Positions 1 through 8,451 of a DNA stretch of 33,134 bases are shown here, in pieces. The notes under the pieces are model-generated. The model was not told the origin of the DNA. It saw only the letters and a program-made list of their open reading frames with translations, and did no database searches. The stretch comes from CABRXV01 sp900754955 (GTDB lineage: Bacteria > Actinomycetota > Coriobacteriia > Coriobacteriales > Eggerthellaceae). The number at the start of each line of letters is the position of its first letter. Within the stretch, counting starts at the first letter, position 1. The DNA is taken from positions 1 through 33,134 of the forward strand of contig CABRXV010000015.1 in assembly GCA_902475005.1 (NCBI GenBank), given 5' to 3'. Made by a program: the position numbers and the translations under genes.

Positions 1-91
1 GGCGCCCGTCTGGCGCGCGGTCGGCGATCTCGACGGGGCGCGTTTCGGAAGATGCTGCTGCTTTGCTGGGGGTGCGCGCGGCGGTGTTCAT
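1..91 (-). CDS. Possible 5' end of a minus-strand gene (partial)
   Basis: A minus-strand ATG at 89-91 opens a frame that runs off the window edge (about 30 codons, beginning MNTAARTPSKAAASS). An AGAAAGG-type ribosome binding site lies just upstream and a TACGAT -10-like hexamer further upstream on the same strand. The peptide is rich in Ala, Thr, Ser and Arg, like a flexible N-terminus, and matches no family I know. All three plus-strand frames are also open here, as is common in such GC-rich DNA, so the call rests mainly on start-site signals. Confidence 0.35.
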   Translation of the reverse strand, partial: MNTAARTPSKAAASSETRPVEIADRAPDGR

Positions 92-146
92 GGCGGGGCC
101 TTTCTCGTTCTCGATCGGCTGCATCGTAGTCGATCGGGGTGCTGCT

Positions 147-169
147 CCCCAGCATACCGCTGGGGTTTT
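147..169 (+). terminator. Terminator-like hairpin with short T-run
   Basis: CCCCAGC (147-153), loop ATACC, GCTGGGG (159-165), then TTTT. The shape is that of a short intrinsic terminator on the plus strand. No plus-strand gene can be assigned upstream within the window, so its target is unknown. Confidence 0.4.
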
Positions 170-184
170 CCGTCTTTGCGCAAT

Positions 185-212
185 CGCGCGCGCCCGACGG
201 CGGGCGCGCGCG
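185..212. other. Perfect 12-bp GC hairpin
   Basis: CGCGCGCGCCCG (185-196), loop ACGG (197-200), CGGGCGCGCGCG (201-212). The arms are fully complementary. There is no T-run, so it is not a classical intrinsic terminator. It may insulate the two divergent units. Confidence 0.45.
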
Positions 213-334
213 TGCAGGACGCAGCCTTGCTGAAGAAGTCGCCCACGCTGGTCACGCCTTGGCGTCGGGTCCCGCGCAGCGAACGTCGCGCATGCCGCGC
301 GCCGTGCAACGCGGTCGCGCTCTTCCGTTCCCGC

Positions 335-340
335 TATACT
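335..340 (+). promoter_or_regulatory. -10-like element of the UvrA-like gene
   Basis: TATACT, 75 bases before the ATG at 415. No good -35 hexamer is visible at 16-18 bases upstream. Similar isolated -10 hexamers (TACACT, TATGAT, TACAAT, TAGAAT) precede several other genes in this window. Confidence 0.35.
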
Positions 341-414
341 GGTAGGCACGAAGCAGAAACGCCGCCTGGGCGAAGGCGCCGGGCGGGCGAAGGCCGTTCC
401 CTCCGAGGTTTCCC

Positions 415-2982
415 ATGCAGCATCGCATTCGCACGGCGCCCGCAGCAATCGAGGTGCGCGGCGCGCGCGTCCACAATCTGAAGAGCATCGACGTCGACAT
501 TCCGCTCGGCTGCCTGACGGGCATCGCGGGCGTGTCGGGATCGGGAAAGAGCTCGCTTGCGCTCGGCACGCTCTACGCCGAAGGTTCGCGCCGCTACCTT
601 GACGCGCTGTCCACCTACACGCGCCGCCGCATCGCGCAGACGACGCGCGCCACGGTCGACGAGGTACGCCACGTGCCCGCCGCGCTCGCGCTGCGCCAGC
701 GTCCCGGCGTGCCGAGCGTGCACTCCACCTTCGGCACCTCCACCGAGCTGCTCAACTACCTGCGCCTGGCCTTCTCGCGCCTGGCGAGCCACGTGTGCCC
801 CAACGGCCATCACGTGCCGCCGAGCATGGCGGTGGCGCTCGACCAGCCCATCACGTGTCCCGTCTGCGGCGCGGAGTTCTTCGGCCCCGGTGCCGAGGAT
901 CTGGCGTTCAACAGCGGCGGCGCGTGTCAGGCGTGCGGCGGCACGGGCATCGTGCGCACGGTGAACGAGGCAGCGCTCGTGCCCGACGAGAGCATCAGCA
1001 TCGACGACGGGGCTGTGCTGCCGTGGGGCACGCTCATGTGGGACCTCATGAAGCAGGTGTGCGGCGCGATGGGCGTGCGCACTGACGTGCCGTTTTGCGA
1101 GCTCACGCCTGAGGAGCGCGAGATCGTGTTCCACGGCCCCATGGAGAAGAAGCACATCCTGTACAAGGCGAAGAAGGGCGAGAGCTTCGCCGAGCTCGAC
1201 TTCACTTATTACAGTGCTGTGAATACGGTGAAGAACGCGTTGTCGAAGGTGAAGGACGAGAAGGGGCTCGCGCGTGTGGCGCGGTTCCTCGTGGAGGGGG
1301 AGTGTCCCGACTGCCACGGCACGCGCCTCAACGAGCGGGCGCGCTCGGGGCTCATCGGTTCGTTTTCGCTTGCTGACGCGACGGCGTTCACGCTCGACGA
1401 GCTGGCGCAGTGGGTGCCGCACGTGCCGCAGGAGGTGCCCGCGGATATGCAGCCCATGGCGCGCTCCATCGTGGGCGAGATGCGCGAGCCGATCGAGCGT
1501 CTGCAGCAGCTCGGGCTCGGTTACCTGACGCTCGACCGTGCGAGCGCGACGCTCTCGACGGGCGAGCGCCAGCGCGTTCAGCTGGCGCGCGCCGTGCGCA
1601 ACCGCACCTGGGGCGTGCTCTACGTGCTCGACGAACCGTCGATCGGGCTGCACCCCTCGAACGTCGAGGGGCTGCTCGGCGTGGTGGACGACCTGCTCGC
1701 CGACGGGAACACGGTGGTGCTCGTCGACCACGATGTGCGCGTGCTGCGCCATGCCGACCATCTTATCGAGATCGGACCGGGGTCGGGCGCTGCCGGCGGC
1801 CGCGTGATCGCGCAGGGAACGCCTGCTGAGGTGGCTGCGCAGCCTGCCTCGCGTATCGGTGCGTTCCTTGCGGGCGAGCGCGCGGTGCGCGTGCGCAGGC
1901 GCTGCGCGGCCGACGAGCTGTTCGCCGAGGGCGCCGTGCGTCTGGAGACGGATGCGATCCACACGGTGAAGCCGCTCGAGGTGGCGATTCCGCGCGGGCG
2001 TCTCACTGCCGTCACAGGCGTGTCGGGATCGGGGAAGACCACGCTCGTGCTCGAGAGTCTCATCCCGGCGCTCGAGGCCGCCATCGCAGGCGAGCAGCTG
2101 CCCGCGCACGTGCGCGCGGTCGATGCGGCGGGCATACGCCGTGCGAACCTCATCGACGCGAGCCCCATCGGCGCCAACGTGCGCTCGACGGTAGCTACGT
2201 ACTCGGGCGTGCTCGACGATCTGCGCCGTGCGTTCGCCCAGCTTCCCGAGGCGAAGGCGCGCGGCCTCAAGGCGGGCGCCTTCTCGTACAACACGGGATC
2301 GCTGCGCTGCTCCACCTGCGACGGAACGGGGCAGATCTCGCTCGACGTGCAGTTTCTTCCCGACGTCGACATCCCGTGCCCCGACTGCGGCGGCGCGCGT
2401 TACGGGCGCGGCGCATACGCCGTAGCGCTGTCGGTGCAGGCGTGCGGCGAAGGTGCCGCCGACGACGCGCGCGCCGGCGGGGCGGTTGAGGCGCTTCCCC
2501 TTCCCGATCTGCTGGCCCTCACCGTCGACGAGGTGCTTGAGCGCATTATCATCGAGGGCGCCGGCATGAAGCGCGTGCACGGCAAGCTGCAGGTGCTGCA
2601 CGATCTGGGGCTCGGCTATCTGACGCTCGGCGAGGCCACGCCTGCGCTCTCGGGCGGTGAAGCGCAGCGGCTCAAGCTTGCAAGCGAGCTCACGCGCAGC
2701 CAGGCCGACGCTCTCTTCGTGTTCGACGAGCCGACGATCGGCTTGCACCCGCTTGACGTGGAGGTGCTGCTCGGCGTGCTGCAGCGGCTCATCGACAACG
2801 GGGCAACGGTGGTGGTGATCGAACACGACCTCGACATGATCGCGAACGCCGACTACGTGATCGATTTAGGGCCGGGCGGCGGCGATGCGGGCGGGCGCAT
2901 CGTGTGCGCCGGCACGCCCGAGCAGGTGGCGTCGTGCCCCGAGAGCATCACGGGCCGCTACATCGCCGAGGAGCTGGGATAG
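415..2982 (+). CDS. Short UvrA-like excinuclease ATPase paralog
   Basis: An 855-residue twin ABC ATPase of the UvrA family. Both halves carry Walker A (GVSGSGKSS near residue 41, GVSGSGKTT in the second half), signature (LSTGERQRVQLA, LSGGEAQRLKLA) and Walker B (VLDEPSIGLHP, VFDEPTIGLHP) motifs. CxxC pairs typical of UvrA zinc modules are present (CPVCG...CQACGGTG, CPDCHGTR, CSTCDGTG...CPDCGGARY). Canonical UvrA is about 940-960 residues, so this is a short paralog, probably trimmed in the UvrB-binding region. Such paralogs are often linked to tolerance of DNA-binding drugs rather than general repair, but that role is inference here. The ATG at 415 has a GAGG site about 7 bases upstream. The long antisense frame across the gene is a shadow. 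Confidence 0.88.
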   Translation: MQHRIRTAPAAIEVRGARVHNLKSIDVDIPLGCLTGIAGVSGSGKSSLALGTLYAEGSRRYLDALSTYTRRRIAQTTRATVDEVRHVPAALALRQRPGVPSVHSTFGTSTELLNYLRLAFSRLASHVCPNGHHVPPSMAVALDQPITCPVCGAEFFGPGAEDLAFNSGGACQACGGTGIVRTVNEAALVPDESISIDDGAVLPWGTLMWDLMKQVCGAMGVRTDVPFCELTPEEREIVFHGPMEKKHILYKAKKGESFAELDFTYYSAVNTVKNALSKVKDEKGLARVARFLVEGECPDCHGTRLNERARSGLIGSFSLADATAFTLDELAQWVPHVPQEVPADMQPMARSIVGEMREPIERLQQLGLGYLTLDRASATLSTGERQRVQLARAVRNRTWGVLYVLDEPSIGLHPSNVEGLLGVVDDLLADGNTVVLVDHDVRVLRHADHLIEIGPGSGAAGGRVIAQGTPAEVAAQPASRIGAFLAGERAVRVRRRCAADELFAEGAVRLETDAIHTVKPLEVAIPRGRLTAVTGVSGSGKTTLVLESLIPALEAAIAGEQLPAHVRAVDAAGIRRANLIDASPIGANVRSTVATYSGVLDDLRRAFAQLPEAKARGLKAGAFSYNTGSLRCSTCDGTGQISLDVQFLPDVDIPCPDCGGARYGRGAYAVALSVQACGEGAADDARAGGAVEALPLPDLLALTVDEVLERIIIEGAGMKRVHGKLQVLHDLGLGYLTLGEATPALSGGEAQRLKLASELTRSQADALFVFDEPTIGLHPLDVEVLLGVLQRLIDNGATVVVIEHDLDMIANADYVIDLGPGGGDAGGRIVCAGTPEQVASCPESITGRYIAEELG

Positions 2983-3015
2983 CGACGGGGATTGGCGACA
3001 GGCTGGTGATAAGCG

Positions 3016-3044
3016 GGTGACAAACGACCCGTCCGCTTGTTGCC
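3016..3044. repeat. 29-base palindromic repeat, copy A
   Basis: Begins GGTGACAAACGACC and ends CGCTTGTTGCC. It matches four other 29-base segments in the window (3747, 3782, 21557, 21602) and lies in the spacer after the UvrA-like gene. A degraded half-copy (GGCGACAGGCTGGTGA) precedes it. Confidence 0.6.
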
Positions 3045-3153
3045 GCGCTCGCTGCTCTGCTGCGAAGGTTTTACCTCCGCATGATCTTTTCCGCGCCGAC
3101 GCGCTCTACACTCTGGGTGGGCATGTGCGAAGTTGAGGCAAGGAAGTGGCGCG

Positions 3154-3699
3154 ATGGATTCCCCGCATTATCCGACGAAAGACGAGATGCAGTACATGGG
3201 CGACCTCATGCGCGGCAAGCGCAAGAGGGATCTTTTCGTCATTCTGGCGTTTACCGTCGCAGGGGCCATCTTCGGCGCTGTTATCGGCTTCGCTGGACAC
3301 GCGGGGAAGAGCGAACCGCTCGACGTCGGTTTCATCCTCAGCTGCGTCGGCGTGGTCGCCCTCACCTTCGCCGTCATCACGGGCATGCTCCTGGCGAGCC
3401 TGCGCTCGATCGTCGCGATCTGCAAGGTGTGGATTCCCGCGCGCGTCATCGTCGGCATCGTCTGCGCGGTGGTGGTGTTCAGGTTCGCGCGGTCGGTGCT
3501 TTTTTGGATGCTCGATCCGTCGACCATCCTCATGCATCTCGTCAGCGGCGCGATGGGCCTCATCTTCTGCATTCTGTTCCTGCTTCTCGGGCTGCGCCTG
3601 CTCTTTTGGCTGTACTGCATGATCACGGGCAAAAACGACGAAGAACTCACGGCCCACGCCATCGCCGCCGACGGCGTGAAGAAAGCAAAGAAGAAGTAG
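3154..3699 (+). CDS. Hypothetical four-helix membrane protein
   Basis: A 181-residue protein of no recognised family. A charged N-terminus (DSPHYPTKDEMQYMGDLMRG, then KRKRD) is followed by four hydrophobic segments near residues 21-43, 55-78, 88-110 and 118-150. A Lys-rich cytoplasmic tail (VKKAKKK) closes it. The ATG at 3154 is preferred over an upstream in-frame TTG at 3133 because AAGGAAG lies 8 bases before it. A TACACT -10-like element sits at 3107-3112. The gene stands alone between two copies of the palindromic repeat family, so context gives no function. Confidence 0.7.
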   Translation: MDSPHYPTKDEMQYMGDLMRGKRKRDLFVILAFTVAGAIFGAVIGFAGHAGKSEPLDVGFILSCVGVVALTFAVITGMLLASLRSIVAICKVWIPARVIVGIVCAVVVFRFARSVLFWMLDPSTILMHLVSGAMGLIFCILFLLLGLRLLFWLYCMITGKNDEELTAHAIAADGVKKAKKK

Positions 3700-3746
3700 T
3701 AGTAGCGGTGATCGCCAGAGAGAGGTAGCGCCGCTACGTGACGTTG

Positions 3747-3775
3747 GGCGACAGACGACCCGCCCGTTTGGCACT
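3747..3775. repeat. 29-base palindromic repeat, copy B1
   Basis: Begins GGCGACAGACGACCCG and ends CGTTTGGCACT; about 23 of 29 positions match copy A. Copy B2 starts 35 bases further on. Confidence 0.5.
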
Positions 3776-3781
3776 CGCAAA

Positions 3782-3810
3782 GGCGACAAACGGGCTGTTC
3801 ACTTGTCATC
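3782..3810. repeat. 29-base palindromic repeat, copy B2
   Basis: Begins GGCGACAAACGGGC and ends CACTTGTCATC, an imperfect palindrome. It lies between the membrane-protein gene and the MFS promoter. Confidence 0.6.
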
Positions 3811-3846
3811 GACCCGCCCCTCTGCCAGCTCTGTTTCCGTCCAGCC

Positions 3847-3874
3847 TTGCGCCTGCGCGCTCTTCCAGTATGAT
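3847..3874 (+). promoter_or_regulatory. Putative promoter of the MFS gene
   Basis: TTGCGC at 3847-3852, a 16-base spacer and TATGAT at 3869-3874, ending 45 bases before the MFS start codon. Confidence 0.45.
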
Positions 3875-3918
3875 GGTGCGCCGATGATCTGACAGCCGCG
3901 GAAGAGAGGCGACCGTTC

Positions 3919-5310
3919 ATGACCGAGCGCACCGACACCGAGCAGAACGCATCCGCTGCACCGCTCAGCGCGGCGGGTCGCCCGCTGCCGCGTCGCTGGC
4001 TCGCCATTATCGCCACCATCTGGGCAGGTCAGGCCGTCTCGATGGTGACGAGCTACGCCGCAGGCTATGCGGCCGTATGGTACGTGACCGAAACCACGGG
4101 AAGCGCGCTTGCGCTCTCGCTCATGACGATCTGCGCGATGCTGCCCACGGGACTGCTCGCCCCGTTCGGCGGCGTGGTAGCCGACCGCTTCAACCGCAAG
4201 ACGGTGATGATCGCAGCCGACCTTGGCGTCGGCGTCGTCTCGCTCGGTCTCGGCCTGCTCATTCTGACGGGCGAGGTGTCGCTGGCGCTCATCGCGCTCT
4301 TCGCCGCGGCGCGCAGCGTCGGGCAGGCGTTCCACAGCCCGGCGATGATGGCGACGCTTCCCCTGCTCGTACCCGACAAGCATCTCGTGCGCATCAACAC
4401 GCTCGATCAGCTCCTGCTTTCGATCGTGTCCATCGGCGCGCCTGCGTTCGGCATCCTGCTGTACACCACCGTGGGCTTCCACGTGGTCATGTTCCTCGAC
4501 TTCTTCGGCGCACTCGCGGCAGTTGCGGGCCTCATGCTCGCGAAGATCCCGACCGTACGCGACGAGACGGCGCAGAACCAGCATGTGCTCGCCAATCTGC
4601 GCGACGGCTGGCGCGCCCTTGCGGCGCGGCGCGGTCTGCTCATGCTCATGATCGCCGTAACGCTCGGCACGATGATCTTCTCGCCGCTTTCGGCGGTGTA
4701 CCCGCTCATGACGTACAGCTACTTCGGCGGCGACGGCTACATGGCCTCCATCACCGAGGCAGCGTGGGGCATCGGCATGATCGTCGGATCGGGCGTCATC
4801 ATGGTGTGGGGCGGCGGCAGGCGCCTTGCGCTGCTCATGGTGGTGGCCTGCGTGCTGACGGGCGTCATCACGGTGGTATGCGGACTGCTGCCCCCGACGG
4901 CGTTCGCTGCGTTCGCCGTGCTCTGCGGGCTCATGGCCGTTCCCTGCGCCTGGTTCAACGCGCCCACGATGACGCTCGCCCAGCGCAACGTTCCCGAGGA
5001 GAAGCTCGGCCGCGTGATGGGGCTCATGTCGGCGGGGTTCGGCCTCGCCTCGCCCGTCGGCGTGGCGCTCGGCGGCGTGCTCGCGGAGGGCATCGGCGTG
5101 GCGCCGTTTTTCGTGGTCGACGGCGCGCTGTGCATCGTGCTCGGTGCGGCAATGTACCTGCCGCGCAGCATCCGCGCGCTCGACGCGCCTGCGCCCGAGG
5201 GCGCCGGTGCAAGCGTATCTGCAGATGCGGAAGCAGACTCAGGCGCATCCGCCTCCGCCGCGCCGACCTCCCCAGCGGCCCGCTACGACGTGCCGAGTTC
5301 CGTCGAGTAG
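3919..5310 (+). CDS. MFS exporter (DHA3-like)
   Basis: A 463-residue major facilitator with about twelve hydrophobic segments. The loop 2-3 signature is GGVVADRFNRKTVM (near residue 88). The N-terminal helix (WAGQAVSMVTSYAAGYAAVWYV) resembles the DHA3 group of drug and macrolide exporters. A matching pattern in the second half (VPEEKLGRVMGLMSAGFGLASPVG) fits that group. The tail after residue 425 is Ala/Ser-rich and disordered. The ATG at 3919 follows GAGAGGCGA. The gene ends 28 bases inside the convergent ThpR gene. The substrate cannot be told from sequence; multidrug efflux is the usual family role. Confidence 0.85.
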   Translation: MTERTDTEQNASAAPLSAAGRPLPRRWLAIIATIWAGQAVSMVTSYAAGYAAVWYVTETTGSALALSLMTICAMLPTGLLAPFGGVVADRFNRKTVMIAADLGVGVVSLGLGLLILTGEVSLALIALFAAARSVGQAFHSPAMMATLPLLVPDKHLVRINTLDQLLLSIVSIGAPAFGILLYTTVGFHVVMFLDFFGALAAVAGLMLAKIPTVRDETAQNQHVLANLRDGWRALAARRGLLMLMIAVTLGTMIFSPLSAVYPLMTYSYFGGDGYMASITEAAWGIGMIVGSGVIMVWGGGRRLALLMVVACVLTGVITVVCGLLPPTAFAAFAVLCGLMAVPCAWFNAPTMTLAQRNVPEEKLGRVMGLMSAGFGLASPVGVALGGVLAEGIGVAPFFVVDGALCIVLGAAMYLPRSIRALDAPAPEGAGASVSADAEADSGASASAAPTSPAARYDVPSSVE

Positions 5311-5816
5311 AGCGGCTTGTACTGCGCTCCTGTGGGCGCAAGCGTGCTCTTGAACAGCGTGACGCGCGCACCGAGCGCATCGAAGGGGAAGGCGAGCCCG
5401 TCGAGGGCGCCTTTCGCAATACGCGCGCGGCGGGCGATCGTGATGTGCGGTGCGAAGTTCTTGCGATCGAAGGTGATGTCGCGGCGGACGAGCTCGTCGC
5501 GGACGCGGGCGGCAAGCTCCGTGAGCCCCTCGTTCGGCACAAGCCCGAGCCAAAGCGTTGCGTCGCCTTTCCGCCCGAACGTGCCAAGACCGTTGCATGA
5601 GAGCGCAACAGGCTCGCATTCCGCGCAGGCGGCGTCGACGGCGTCCATGGCGCGACGCACGTCAACCTCGTCGACCTCGCCGAGGAACGCGAGCGTGAGA
5701 TGGTAGGATTCCCGCGGCATGAAGCGTCCCGCGACGCGGCGGCTCATGCTCGCGGCGAGCAGCGCCGTCTCCTCGATGAAGCTCTCGGGAAGCTCCAGGG
5801 CGATGAACGTTCTCAT
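5283..5816 (-). CDS. thpR: 2'-5' RNA ligase-like cyclic phosphodiesterase ThpR
   Basis: A 177-residue 2H-phosphoesterase. The two HxTx motifs that define the family are present: HLTLAFLG near residue 45 and HITIARRA near residue 128. Members hydrolyse RNA 2',3'-cyclic phosphates and can join 2'-5' ends in vitro; the cellular role is uncertain. The ATG at 5816 (MRTFIALELP) is chosen over an upstream in-frame ATG because GGAGG lies 7 bases before it and ThpR proteins begin with this strand. Its 3' end overlaps the convergent MFS gene by 28 bases. Confidence 0.85.
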   Translation of the reverse strand: MRTFIALELPESFIEETALLAASMSRRVAGRFMPRESYHLTLAFLGEVDEVDVRRAMDAVDAACAECEPVALSCNGLGTFGRKGDATLWLGLVPNEGLTELAARVRDELVRRDITFDRKNFAPHITIARRARIAKGALDGLAFPFDALGARVTLFKSTLAPTGAQYKPLYSTELGTS

Positions 5817-5936
5817 GGGGCAACCTCCGCGGCGGAACAAGAGGGTGGGGAACGGTGGGTGCTGAACACACCAGCCTTTCTACTGTAGGCGTCGTGTGCC
5901 CCGAAACCTCCCGTTTCCGTTAAACTTTACAAAGAC

Positions 5937-5966
5937 TTGACACTCACCTTACGTGGACCATATAAC
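5937..5966 (+). promoter_or_regulatory. Sigma-70-type promoter of the PiT operon
   Basis: TTGACA at 5937-5942, an 18-base spacer, and TATAAC at 5961-5966: the best consensus promoter in the window. The leader that follows (about 80 bases) can form a small hairpin around 5990-6010. No clear Pho-type box was recognised. Confidence 0.65.
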
Positions 5967-6049
5967 CGCGCGCGTATTCTTGTCAGGATGCGTTCGCACG
6001 CGCGAATGCGCAACGATGTTCATGATTTGAAGGAGGAGCCAAGAAGAGC

Positions 6050-7207
6050 ATGGAAATCGCAACTCTAGTTGTTGTGGTGCTCGTCATCGCAACTGCGCTG
6101 ATCTTCGATTTCACCAACGGCTTTCACGACACGGCCAATGCCATGGCCACGTCGATCGCCACCGGCGCGCTTAAACCCAAAACGGCCGTCATCGCCGCCG
6201 GTACGCTGAACCTTATCGGCGCATTTCTCTCGACGGAGGTGGCGAACACCATCTCGGGAGGCATCATCAACGAACAGCAGGTGGTCATCGCACCTGAGTT
6301 CATATTCGCGGGTCTCGTGGGAGCCATCATCTGGAACCTCCTCACGTGGCTGGTCGGCCTGCCCTCCAGCTCTTCCCATGCGCTTTTCGGCGGTCTCGTG
6401 GGCGCCGTCATCATCGGCGCCGGCGTCGAGGGCGTGAACTTCATCGCCGTGCTCACCAAGGTGCTCATTCCCGCGCTCGTGTCCCCGGTGGTGGCCGGCC
6501 TTGCCGCGTTCTGCGCGTGCAAGATCATATTCGCCATCGTCAAGAGGGTGAATGAGAATCAGGTTGAGAGCGGATTCCGCCACGGCCAGACCATCACGGC
6601 GTGCCTCGTGGCGCTCTCTCACGGCACCAACGACGCGCAGAAGACCATGGGCATCATCACGCTGACGCTCATCGCCGTGGGCCTGCAGCCCTCCGGCTCC
6701 GATCCGCAGCTGTGGGTCATCGCCGTGTGTGGCATCGCCATCGCGCTCGGCACGTACATGGGCGGCTGGCGTGTCATCCGCACGCTCGGCAAGGGTCTGA
6801 CTGAGATCTCCACTCCGCAGGGCTTCGCCGCCGAGGCGTCCTCTGCCACCACCATTCTCGTCTCCTCGCACCTCGGCTTCGCGCTGTCCACCACGCAGGT
6901 GTGCTCCGGCTCCATCATCGGCTCGGGCCTCGGCAAGGGCACGGCGGTCAACTGGGCGGTTGCGGGCCGCATGCTCATCGCATGGCTCGTCACCTTCCCC
7001 GCAGCCGGCCTCGTGGCGGCGGGCGCCTGCGCCATCGCCAAGATGGGCATCGCGGGCACGATCGCCGTGGCGGTGATCGCGATCATCATCGCGCTCATCA
7101 TCCTGCGTCTGTCGCACCGCAACCCGGTCAACTCGATGAACGTCAACGATCAGGCGGAAGTCAAGCTCAACCCGAGCGACAACATGGCAGCCGCCCAGGC
7201 AGCTTAG
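6050..7207 (+). CDS. pit: PiT-family inorganic phosphate transporter
   Basis: A 385-residue low-affinity phosphate permease that imports phosphate with H+ or Na+. Both inverted-repeat PiT signatures are visible: FTNGFHDTANAMATSIATG at residues 22-40 and SHGTNDAQKTMGIITL in the second half. About ten hydrophobic segments span the protein. Translation starts at the ATG at 6050 behind AAGGAGGAG. It heads a three-gene operon with a small membrane protein (13-base gap) and a tandem universal stress protein, under the strong promoter at 5937. No PhoU-like pit accessory gene is next to it, which is the more common arrangement. Confidence 0.92.
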   Translation: MEIATLVVVVLVIATALIFDFTNGFHDTANAMATSIATGALKPKTAVIAAGTLNLIGAFLSTEVANTISGGIINEQQVVIAPEFIFAGLVGAIIWNLLTWLVGLPSSSSHALFGGLVGAVIIGAGVEGVNFIAVLTKVLIPALVSPVVAGLAAFCACKIIFAIVKRVNENQVESGFRHGQTITACLVALSHGTNDAQKTMGIITLTLIAVGLQPSGSDPQLWVIAVCGIAIALGTYMGGWRVIRTLGKGLTEISTPQGFAAEASSATTILVSSHLGFALSTTQVCSGSIIGSGLGKGTAVNWAVAGRMLIAWLVTFPAAGLVAAGACAIAKMGIAGTIAVAVIAIIIALIILRLSHRNPVNSMNVNDQAEVKLNPSDNMAAAQAA

Positions 7208-7220
7208 AAGGAGGTACCGC

Positions 7221-7466
7221 ATGAACGCTTTTCTGACCGAGGCTATGGACTTCATCATCGTCCTCGCCGTCGCCGTGGTGGTGGCGGGCCTCATCAGCAC
7301 GCTGTATGCTACGGGTATCAGGCTGTGGGCGCAGGGCGTGACCGCCGAAGGAGAGGTCGAGCACAGCTCGCACCTCTCGGCGCGTGTCGGCGCGGTGGTG
7401 TGCTTCGCCGCATGCGTGGTGATCGTCCTGTTTGCCCTGTGGCTCATGATTCCGGTATTCCACTAA
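7221..7466 (+). CDS. Small two-helix membrane protein of the pit operon
   Basis: An 81-residue protein of unknown family with two strongly hydrophobic segments, at about residues 10-33 and 54-77. A short polar loop between them contains EGEVEHSSH. AAGGAGGT lies 6 bases before the ATG. It sits tightly between pit and the stress-protein gene, 13 bases after pit and 19 before usp. An accessory or regulatory subunit of the phosphate transporter is plausible but is inference from context only. Confidence 0.75.
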   Translation: MNAFLTEAMDFIIVLAVAVVVAGLISTLYATGIRLWAQGVTAEGEVEHSSHLSARVGAVVCFAACVVIVLFALWLMIPVFH

Positions 7467-7485
7467 GCGGGAGAAGGGAGACACT

Positions 7486-8340
7486 ATGACCAGCATTCTT
7501 GTCGGCGTAGACGGAACCCGTCGCGGCGATCGCGCGGTCGCTTGGGCGGCGCGTCAGGCCGAGCGCGAGGGCGCGAGCTTGGCACTGCTGTCGGTGATCG
7601 ACTCCGATATGGTGCGCACGTTCGGCGTCGCTTCAGACGCGGTGCGCGACGCGGTTCAGAGCGTGCTGGACGAAACGGCGCAGAGCGTCGCCGCCCAGCA
7701 TCCCGACCTTGAGATCAAAACCACTATCGTCGAGGGCGAGGTGGTCTCCTCGATGGCCAACGCGGCCAACCTGCACGACATGATCGTGCTCGGCTCGCAC
7801 CACGGCGCCACCATCGGCGAGACGATGGGCGGTGCGAAGGGCCTGCGCGTGTCGGTGCTCACGAAGGTGCCGACGGTTGTGGTTCCCGCCGATTGGGATC
7901 TCGATGCCGAGAATGAGGGCGTTATGGTGGGCGTCGGCCCCGACAACGTGAGCGAGAACGCGATTGCGTTTGGCGTCCATCAGGCCGAGATGCTCAACCA
8001 GGAGCTCGTCCTCGTGTCGGCGTGGGGCCTGCCGCCCCTGCTGACGCGTCCGGCCGAGGTGATGGGCGGCGGTCTCGGACCGGTGGGCGAGCAGTTCCAG
8101 GCCGAGCTCGACGTTCGCGTGGCGAAGATCAAGGCGGCTCATCCCGACCTCGACATCGAGGGGCACTCCATCGAGGGGCCGTCCCCCGCGCGCGTGCTGA
8201 TCGATCACAGCAAGAGCTTCGGCATGCTCGTGATGGGCACGCACTCGCGCACGATGCTCGGACGCACGGTGTTCGGCTCGGTGACGCACAGCGTGCTCAT
8301 GAACATGGCGGTGCCGACCGTTATCGTTCCGCAGAAGTAG
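7486..8340 (+). CDS. Tandem universal stress protein (UspA family)
   Basis: A 284-residue protein made of two Usp domains. The first (about 1-138) starts ILVGVDGTRRGDRAVAWA and has a weak nucleotide motif (GSHHGATIGETMGG). The second (about 146-284) has the full ATP-binding pattern GTHSRTMLGRTVFGSVTHSVL and ends VPTVIVPQK. Domain two is therefore likely to bind ATP and domain one may not. Usp proteins act as soluble stress or energy sensors. Here the gene is cotranscribed with a phosphate transporter, so a link to phosphate or ATP status is a reasonable guess. The ATG follows GAGAAGGGAG. Confidence 0.9.
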   Translation: MTSILVGVDGTRRGDRAVAWAARQAEREGASLALLSVIDSDMVRTFGVASDAVRDAVQSVLDETAQSVAAQHPDLEIKTTIVEGEVVSSMANAANLHDMIVLGSHHGATIGETMGGAKGLRVSVLTKVPTVVVPADWDLDAENEGVMVGVGPDNVSENAIAFGVHQAEMLNQELVLVSAWGLPPLLTRPAEVMGGGLGPVGEQFQAELDVRVAKIKAAHPDLDIEGHSIEGPSPARVLIDHSKSFGMLVMGTHSRTMLGRTVFGSVTHSVLMNMAVPTVIVPQK

Positions 8341-8451
8341 TTTCAGCGAAGGGTCGGCCGCCCGCGTGCAGTGGTGCGGTAGACTTGCGTGCAGTAAGAG
8401 GAGCGCAGGGGCCTCTGCCCTAGAAGTGGAACCTCGCTCTGAAATACCTGA

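Larger units (their letters stand above)
92..414. other. Intergenic region with two hairpins and a promoter
   Basis: No convincing gene. It holds a terminator-like hairpin at 147-169, a perfect 12-base-pair GC hairpin at 185-212, and a TATACT -10-like element at 335-340 that probably serves the UvrA-like gene. A GC-rich leader that can fold lies between that element and the start codon at 415. Confidence 0.5.

Noticed and set aside
334..2826. Very long antisense open frame opposite the UvrA-like gene
   Set aside because: It mirrors a clear twin-ATPase gene, has low-complexity Arg/His/Ala-rich translation and lacks recognisable domains. It is a GC-bias shadow.
5900..5966. Possible Pho box before the PiT gene
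   Set aside because: GTTAAAC and CTCACC-like pieces exist, but not as properly spaced direct repeats.
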